Shown here in pieces: positions 5,599 through 10,132 of a stretch of 10,132 nucleotides of DNA. The position numbers and the translations under genes are program-made. The stretch is from an uncultured Collinsella sp. (GTDB taxonomy: Bacteria > Actinomycetota > Coriobacteriia > Coriobacteriales > Coriobacteriaceae): assembly GCA_902464645.1 (NCBI GenBank), contig CABQKL010000070.1:1-10132 (forward strand). Direction: 5' to 3'. The notes under the pieces were generated by a model. The model saw only the letters and a program-made list of their open reading frames with translations, ran no database searches and had not been told where the DNA came from. How positions within the stretch are numbered: position 1 is the first letter of the stretch; each line of letters starts with the position of its first letter.

Positions 5599-6263
5599 GC
5601 GCGATGAAGAAGGCCCTGTTGACGAGAAGGTCGATGCTCGCGCTTTTTGGCTGTGCTGTTACCGGCCTTGCGGGCATGAGGGTGAGCGTCGTTAACGGGA
5701 ACCGGACAGTCATTCCTGAAAAATATTACGCGGAGGGCGAATGGCTCTCGATGGATGGGGCGTTTCTGGGGTCGAAGGATGTGGCGACTGACGGGTATTC
5801 GTTTTGCATAGACGGGGCAGAGCTGCTCACGCCGCGCGAGTATCTCAAGCGTGCGCATGATGATTATTCAAAATATGGCATCGTAGATACGAAAACGAAA
5901 TTGAAGGACGCCGACATCACGTGTGTTATCGCCGTAAAGATGCGTGTCAGGAATAAGGACAATGTCGAAGGCGGAATTAAAGCGTATGTTTGGCATTTGG
6001 TGCCGGAGTCTGCGCCAAACTATGACTTTGTGGTCAATACCGATCTGATAACGCAGGCAATGCCGGTGCTGGGCGGTTCTGCTGCGTTTGCTGTACAGGT
6101 TGGGGCGGAGAACGAGTTACTCGTCCCATTCATGATGCAAAACACCAACGACTATTTCGAAGGTTACGAGACCGTCCGTTTTGAGAAAGCGTTTCCCGGG
6201 ACCTATACGATGAAGATGACCGATCTGCCGGAGCGAAGGCTCTTCAGGTTTGAAGTTAAATAG
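5595..6263 (+). CDS. Membrane-anchored or exported accessory protein, DUF5028-like
   Basis: The product is 222 residues. A basic N-terminus with twin arginines (LLTRRSML, 8-15) precedes a hydrophobic stretch (about 14-33), so the protein is exported or N-terminally anchored. The RR motif is only a partial Tat match. C20 follows L-F-G, a non-canonical lipobox, so lipidation is doubtful. The rest is soluble, with GEWLSMDGAF, DGYSFCIDGAELLTPREYL and a strand-rich C-terminal half suggesting an immunoglobulin-like fold. The general pattern resembles DUF5028 proteins, as I remember them, found beside peptide-transport operons; this was not verified. GTG 5595 overlaps the ATPase stop (GTGA) and is the preferred start; ATG 5604 is the alternative, placed 11 nt after AGG. 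As last gene of the operon it is a candidate surface partner of the transporter, perhaps in the manner of an immunity protein (inference). Confidence 0.75.
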   Translation: MSAMKKALLTRRSMLALFGCAVTGLAGMRVSVVNGNRTVIPEKYYAEGEWLSMDGAFLGSKDVATDGYSFCIDGAELLTPREYLKRAHDDYSKYGIVDTKTKLKDADITCVIAVKMRVRNKDNVEGGIKAYVWHLVPESAPNYDFVVNTDLITQAMPVLGGSAAFAVQVGAENELLVPFMMQNTNDYFEGYETVRFEKAFPGTYTMKMTDLPERRLFRFEVK

Positions 6264-6280
6264 CTCGAAGGCCCTGTTGG

Positions 6281-6318
6281 GGGAGCCTCATCCTACGCTG
6301 AAGCGGGATGAGATTCCC
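6281..6318. terminator. Hairpin between convergent genes
   Basis: CTCATCC (6287-6293) pairs with GGATGAG (6306-6312), and the stem extends across a two-base internal loop by GGGA (6281-6284) with TCCC (6315-6318). It sits between the operon's stop (6263) and the end of the minus-strand gene (6338), the right place for a bidirectional terminator. There is no T-run on either strand, so it may be a factor-dependent or 3'-protecting hairpin. Its arms (6281-6294 and 6305-6318) match the 14-mers of the 123-260 array at 10-11 of 14 positions. Confidence 0.5.
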
Positions 6319-6337
6319 TTCGCAGTGGCGCTCGGCC

Positions 6338-7063
6338 CTAGCGCTTCTTCTTGCTCTTCTTCTGCTTGCGCTGCTTGCCCTTGTTGTCCTGGGGCTTGTC
6401 GGCCTTGTCGCCCCGCTTGGCCTCGGCGGCAGCCTTCTCGGCCTTCATTTTCTTCTTCTTGGTCTCGATGCGGAGCTTTTTGTTGATGCGCGCCTTAAGG
6501 AAGGGGCCAAACTGCTCGGCATCGCCGCGGATAAAGGTGTCCTTAGGGATAGTCACGCCCTGGTCGGCGAACATGGCTACAAAGATGCGCTCGCCGTCGA
6601 GTACGTGGTCGAGCTTCTCAAACGGGAAGAACTGCGACTTGCCGCTCTTGCCCCAAACCATCAGGCCGTCCTCGTTGGCAGCGACGCGGCGATAGCGGCC
6701 ACCCATGGACTCGTCGGCCTCGACGGCGTCGATAAAGTCACGGGCGAGCGTGTGGTGCAGGTTTTTGCTCCACCAGGCCAAAAAGGCGCCGAATACGATC
6801 AGGACGACGCCAAACTTGATCCAGTTACCGCCGGCCACCAGCATGCCAATGCCGATCAGCGCGGCAATTGCCGCGGCGACATACAGCGAACCGCGACGCC
6901 TGGGCGAGGCGACCAGGCGGGCGAAGTCGGTGACCAGGTCGTTTTCGTACTGGTACTCGTTGAGGTACAGGATGCCGTCGTCGGCTGCGGCCTGCTCCTC
7001 GAGCGCGACCTCGACCTGGTCGGCTGCTTCGGAGGGGACGAGGTTGCTCTCTGCGTCTGCCAT
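6338..7063 (-). CDS. YcxB-like two-helix membrane protein with Lys-rich tail
   Basis: The product is 241 residues. An acidic N-terminus (1-45) is followed by two closely spaced helices (about 59-77 and 82-98). A soluble domain then includes RRVAANEDGLMVWGKSGKSQFFPFEKLDHV and IPKDTF...GDAEQFGPFL. That order (two helices, then a strand-rich domain with an 'x-KLxxV' and 'IPKxxF' pattern) fits the YcxB-like family, whose function is unknown. The last 40 or so residues are extraordinarily lysine-rich (KKKKMKAEKAAAEAKRG to KKSKKKR), a cationic cytoplasmic tail likely to bind RNA, ribosomes or membrane lipids (inference). ATG at 7063 is preceded by AGGAG about 10 bases upstream on the minus strand. 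It is divergent from dnaX and convergent with the ABC operon, so it is probably a single-gene unit unrelated to the operon. Confidence 0.75.
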   Translation of the reverse strand: MADAESNLVPSEAADQVEVALEEQAAADDGILYLNEYQYENDLVTDFARLVASPRRRGSLYVAAAIAALIGIGMLVAGGNWIKFGVVLIVFGAFLAWWSKNLHHTLARDFIDAVEADESMGGRYRRVAANEDGLMVWGKSGKSQFFPFEKLDHVLDGERIFVAMFADQGVTIPKDTFIRGDAEQFGPFLKARINKKLRIETKKKKMKAEKAAAEAKRGDKADKPQDNKGKQRKQKKSKKKR

Positions 7064-7178
7064 GCTCTTTGGACTCCTATCGCGGCGGGCTCGCCGTACG
7101 GGTTATTATGAATGCAGTATGCCGTGCGACCGCATGGCCGTCGCGGCAACAAGACTCAGTATACCCGGGGGAGCACCC
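7064..7178. promoter_or_regulatory. Divergent control region of the YcxB-like gene and dnaX
   Basis: Both flanking genes must start from this 115-base gap. An AT-rich patch at 7103-7109 (TTATTAT) contains TATTAT on the plus strand and CATAAT (7110-7105) on the minus strand, so it could serve as a -10 in either direction. No matching -35 was found for either strand. A small hairpin CGGCG-GGCT-CGCCG lies at 7083-7096. GGGGGAG (7167-7173), five bases before the ATG, is the dnaX ribosome site. No small RNA gene was recognised. Confidence 0.4.
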
Positions 7179-9689
7179 ATGGAATCGTTGTACCGAAAGT
7201 ATCGCCCGCTCACCTTCGACTCCGTGGTGGGCCAGCAGCATATCGTCTCGACGCTCGAGCACGCCATCACCGAGGGGCGCCTGTCCCACGCATACCTGTT
7301 CTGCGGACCGCGCGGCACGGGCAAGACCACCATGGCGCGCATCCTTGCCAAGGCGCTGCTGTGCCGTAATGCCGAGGCAGCGCGCGCCGAGGGCGCAAGC
7401 GGGTGCATGCCCGACGGCACCTGTGAGGAGTGCGAGCTCATCGCCGAGGGCAACCACCCCGATGTCTACGAGCTCGATGCCGCAAGCCGCACGGGCGTGG
7501 ACAATGTGCGCGAGGAGATCATCAACTCCGTCAACTTTGCCCCGGTGCGCGGCAAGTACAAGATCTATATCATCGACGAGGTTCACATGCTCACGACGGC
7601 GGCGTTCAACGCGCTGCTCAAGACGCTCGAGGAGCCGCCGGCACACGTGATCTTCGTGCTGTGCACCACCGACCCGCAAAAGATTCTGGAGACCATCCTC
7701 TCGCGCTGCCAGCGCTTCGATTTCCACCGCATCAGCAACGAGGATATCGAACATCGCTTGTCCTACGTGTGTGAGCAGGAGGGCTTCGATTACGACGACG
7801 AGGCGCTCGCCATCGTGGCGCGCCATGCCAAGGGCGGTATGCGCGACGCGCTTTCCACGCTGGAGCAGCTGAGCGTTTTTGGCAACGGCGCCGTGCATGC
7901 GGACGATGCCCGCTCGCTTTTGGGCGAGGTTTCGGACCAGATCCTGGGCGAGTTTGCCCGCGCTATTGCCGAGCGTGATATTGCTGAACTCTATGGGCTC
8001 ATTCGCGCACAGGTCGAGGAGGGCAATGATCTGCTTGAGCTGACGCGCGACCTGGTGGCGCATGTGCGCGACGTGTATGTGGCCTGCGTTGCCGGTGCCC
8101 GTGCCGAGCTGTTTGAGGGCGGGGCCGAGCAGGCCGAGGCGCTTGCTGCCGAGGCTGCTGCCTTTGGCGAGCATCCGGCCGACCGTCTGGCCCGCGTGCT
8201 GACGGTGCTCGACGATGCCGCGTTGGAGATGAGGGGCGCGAGCGACGTGCGCCTGGTGCTCGAGATCGCCTGTACGCGTCTGGCGCGTCCCGAGGCCGAT
8301 TTAACGATTGAGGCTTTGGCCGAGCGCGTGGCACGCTTGGAGGCCATGGTTGCCAACGCCGCCGTTCCGGCGAGCGTGGCTGCTGCTCAAGCGAGTGCGC
8401 CTGCGGCTGTCGCGGCTGCGCCTGCGACGACACAACAGCCGACGCTGATTTCGGGTGCCCGAGCTGCTGCTCCGACAACACCTGCCGTGCCCGCCGCTGC
8501 GTCTGCGCGCCAGGGCGGCATGCCCTGGGACCGAGGCACTGCCGCTCCGGCGACCCAGCCTGCGCCCGCGCCGACCCCCAAGCCTGCCGCGCTGACATCT
8601 CAGCCTACATCGGCTCCGATGTCTCAGCCCGTTGCGGCTCCCGCGCCTGCCGCCGCTCCGGCACCTAAGCCCCAGCTCAACAACGCCGCCCAGGTTGCTG
8701 CCGCCGGTGCTGCCGAGACCCCCGCGGTCGAGGACGCCGGTGAGCTCCAGCGCAAATGGGCCGAGGTCGTCGAGCGCGTCAAGGCCCAACAACCTTCTTA
8801 TGCGGCTCTCCTGTTGAACGCTCGCGCTACGGCAGACGATGGTTCTAAGCTCACGGTCTCGTTCCCTACGGCATTTGCTATCAAGATGCTCGGGCGTGCT
8901 GATACACAGGCGGTGTTTTTGCCGACAGTCAGTGCGGTTTTCGGTCGTCGCACCGTCGACTATGTCTTGGATGGGGGTGGCACGCCGGCTCCTCAACATG
9001 AGGAGCATTCTCCATCTGCACGGGCTGCGGCATCTGCGGACCCGCAACCCGTGTCCTCGGCGGCCCCTGCATCCTCGAACGCCAGCGCGATGCAGCCAAA
9101 AGCGGCACCGGTAGCGGCACCGGTAGCGGCACCGACCCCGTCGGCGCCTGAACCCGCTGCGCCCAAACCGGCTGCTCCGGTCCCCGCGCCCAAGCCCGCT
9201 GCCGCGCCTGCGCCCGAGTCATCCGACCTGGCCAAGGCCCCCTGGCTGCGCTCCGACAACCCCGCCGGCGCCCCCGCTACGGGTAAGCTCCCGACCGAAC
9301 CCGCGCCCCGAGCGCCCGAGCGCGCGTCCGCTTCCAAGACTCAGCCGTCTGCGCAGGCTGCGTCGTGGGAATCCGAGCAGGTGCCCTACGACGACGCCAT
9401 GGTCGGCGGCTTCGCCGGCGATACGAGCGGGGAGGATCTTCCTCCGTTCGACGTGCCTGCCGCGGTGCCTGCGCCCAGCCCTGCCGCTTCAGCCGCGGCT
9501 CCCGCAGCTGCGACGTCCGCTCCCACAAGCGATGACGCCCCCGCTGCCCCTTGGGAGTCCAACCCCGGCGCCGGCAGTCCCTTCGGCCACCAGGGCGCAG
9601 CCCCGAGCATCCCGCAGACCGAGGATGAGGCCAAGGCCCTCATCCGCAACGTCTTTGGACAGGCCACCATCTTCAAACCGGTGGAGTAA
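7179..9689 (+). CDS. dnaX: DNA polymerase III subunit gamma/tau
   Basis: This 836-residue protein is the ATPase subunit of the clamp loader, which opens the sliding clamp and tethers the replicative polymerase. Visible elements: the typical start MESLYRKYRPLTFDSVVGQ, Walker A GPRGTGKT (43-50), zinc cysteines C62, C76, C82 and C85, Walker B IYIIDEVHM (129-137), sensor 1 CTTDPQK (162-168) and the SRC motif with arginine finger R176. Domain III follows to about 380. An Ala/Pro-rich linker (about 390-520) leads to a folded block (521-602, GELQRKWAEVVERVK to VDYVLDGG), then a second Ala/Pro-rich stretch (605-815) and a conserved-looking end (DEAKALIRNVFGQATIF). It is longer than the E. coli tau protein (643 residues), mostly because of the linkers. 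No classic A-rich slippery heptamer for making a short gamma form was noticed. GGGGGAG at 7167-7173 sets the start; open frame upstream is non-coding. The usual downstream partners ybaB and recR are not here, since a convergent gene follows. Confidence 0.97.
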   Translation: MESLYRKYRPLTFDSVVGQQHIVSTLEHAITEGRLSHAYLFCGPRGTGKTTMARILAKALLCRNAEAARAEGASGCMPDGTCEECELIAEGNHPDVYELDAASRTGVDNVREEIINSVNFAPVRGKYKIYIIDEVHMLTTAAFNALLKTLEEPPAHVIFVLCTTDPQKILETILSRCQRFDFHRISNEDIEHRLSYVCEQEGFDYDDEALAIVARHAKGGMRDALSTLEQLSVFGNGAVHADDARSLLGEVSDQILGEFARAIAERDIAELYGLIRAQVEEGNDLLELTRDLVAHVRDVYVACVAGARAELFEGGAEQAEALAAEAAAFGEHPADRLARVLTVLDDAALEMRGASDVRLVLEIACTRLARPEADLTIEALAERVARLEAMVANAAVPASVAAAQASAPAAVAAAPATTQQPTLISGARAAAPTTPAVPAAASARQGGMPWDRGTAAPATQPAPAPTPKPAALTSQPTSAPMSQPVAAPAPAAAPAPKPQLNNAAQVAAAGAAETPAVEDAGELQRKWAEVVERVKAQQPSYAALLLNARATADDGSKLTVSFPTAFAIKMLGRADTQAVFLPTVSAVFGRRTVDYVLDGGGTPAPQHEEHSPSARAAASADPQPVSSAAPASSNASAMQPKAAPVAAPVAAPTPSAPEPAAPKPAAPVPAPKPAAAPAPESSDLAKAPWLRSDNPAGAPATGKLPTEPAPRAPERASASKTQPSAQAASWESEQVPYDDAMVGGFAGDTSGEDLPPFDVPAAVPAPSPAASAAAPAAATSAPTSDDAPAAPWESNPGAGSPFGHQGAAPSIPQTEDEAKALIRNVFGQATIFKPVE
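9101..9134 (+). repeat. 12-bp tandem repeat in the dnaX linker
   Basis: The unit AGCGGCACCGGT occurs at 9101-9112 and 9113-9124 with a partial third copy to 9134, encoding repeated Ala-Ala-Pro-Val in the second disordered linker. The copies are identical at DNA level, which suggests recent slippage expansion and possible length variation between strains. Confidence 0.85.
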
Positions 9690-9710
9690 CTGTGCGGGCG
9701 GGTACGCTGC

Positions 9711-10132
9711 TCAAGAAGAGATCTCTTTGTCCGGGCGCATCTGTATTTCGGACATGTGTAGTGTGGTGCCGCGTATATCGCATTCGAGCAGACAGGCGCG
9801 TGACGGTCGGCCTAGGATGCTGAGGTCGATACGATATGTCGCATGGCTGTCCGTGTACTCGACTTGCTCGGCGTTAATGGTTGCTCCGATTGCCAAATAA
9901 ACGCCTAGCTCGGCATCGACAATCTTGAAGTCCTTTATCTTGACCTTGAACTCTTGATAGAGGGACGGGCTGTTGTAGTAGACGGTTCGGGTTCCGTCGG
10001 TGCACTCATCGGTCGTCTCCCATTTGACGACGGGCTGGTCCGAGCTGGCTATCAGCAGTTCTGCTCCAAAAGCTATGGCATGGGTGATGACAACCAGCAA
10101 TGCCCAGCCGACAAAGAGATAGAGAACCACAT
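9711..10132 (-). CDS. Membrane-anchored protein of unknown function, 5' end missing
   Basis: The gene is read from the minus strand and runs off the right edge; at least 139 residues are visible. A hydrophobic segment (LYLFVGWALLVVITHAIAFGAELLI) comes first and probably anchors the protein, followed by a soluble, strand-rich domain (WETTDECTDGTRTVYYNS to LHMSEIQMRPDKEISS). GTG at 10130 could be the start but no upstream sequence is available to judge it. The domain style recalls small immunoglobulin-like anchored proteins but I do not recognise a family. It converges on dnaX with only 21 bases between the stops and no obvious terminator there. Confidence 0.6.
   Translation of the reverse strand, partial: VVLYLFVGWALLVVITHAIAFGAELLIASSDQPVVKWETTDECTDGTRTVYYNSPSLYQEFKVKIKDFKIVDAELGVYLAIGATINAEQVEYTDSHATYRIDLSILGRPSRACLLECDIRGTTLHMSEIQMRPDKEISS

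Noticed and set aside
6705..7178. In-frame upstream extension of dnaX
   Set aside because: It is antisense to the YcxB-like gene; the conserved DnaX N-terminus and ribosome site fix the start at 7179.
7077..8174. 365-residue minus-strand frame opposite dnaX
   Set aside because: A mirror frame caused by strong GC bias at dnaX third positions; dnaX is certain from its motifs.
8301..9047. 248-residue minus-strand frame opposite the dnaX linker
   Set aside because: Arg/Ser/Gly-rich antisense of the Ala/Pro linker, with no independent support.
9716..9727. Perfect palindrome AAGAGATCTCTT
   Set aside because: It lies within the last codons of the convergent right-hand gene, with no loop or T-run, so it is not a credible terminator.

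Overview
The window looks like a chromosomal segment from a member of the Coriobacteriia (Actinomycetota), most likely a Collinsella-type gut bacterium. I infer this from the GC-rich dnaX with its very long Ala/Pro linker, from a LuxR-type regulator built on a multi-pass membrane protein (a class greatly expanded in Coriobacteriia), and from the general protein style. No database search was possible, so the taxon is an inference.

Layout. Positions 1-402 hold no convincing gene but contain a regular array of 14-bp inverted motifs (123-260) and a perfect TATAAT box (378-383). Positions 403-2538 encode a 711-residue membrane regulator with two membrane blocks and two LuxR-type HTH domains, one internal and one C-terminal. 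A 109-bp gap rich in dyad symmetry follows. Next comes a five-gene operon on the same strand (2648-6263): a small secreted four-cysteine protein, two six-helix ABC-2-type permeases, an ABC ATPase whose Q-loop glutamine is replaced by glutamate (the 'E-loop' of lantibiotic-immunity and BcrA-like transporters), and a membrane-anchored protein of DUF5028-like appearance. The last four genes overlap by 1-4 bases and are probably translationally coupled. A strong GC hairpin separates the secreted-protein gene from the rest.

The second half is housekeeping in style. It holds a minus-strand YcxB-like membrane protein with a lysine-rich tail (6338-7063), the divergent dnaX gene (7179-9689, DNA polymerase III gamma/tau), and a convergent, truncated gene for a membrane-anchored protein running off the right end (9711-10132).

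Working model (inference): the double-HTH membrane regulator senses an envelope or antimicrobial-peptide signal and controls the adjacent operon. The operon would make a secreted protein plus an immunity- or detoxification-type ABC transporter with an anchored accessory protein. The regulator/operon block is visibly less GC-rich than dnaX, consistent with an accessory island. The most interesting items are the duplicated membrane-HTH regulator, the secreted-protein/E-loop-ABC operon, and the inverted-motif array, which has a possible relative at the far end of the operon.
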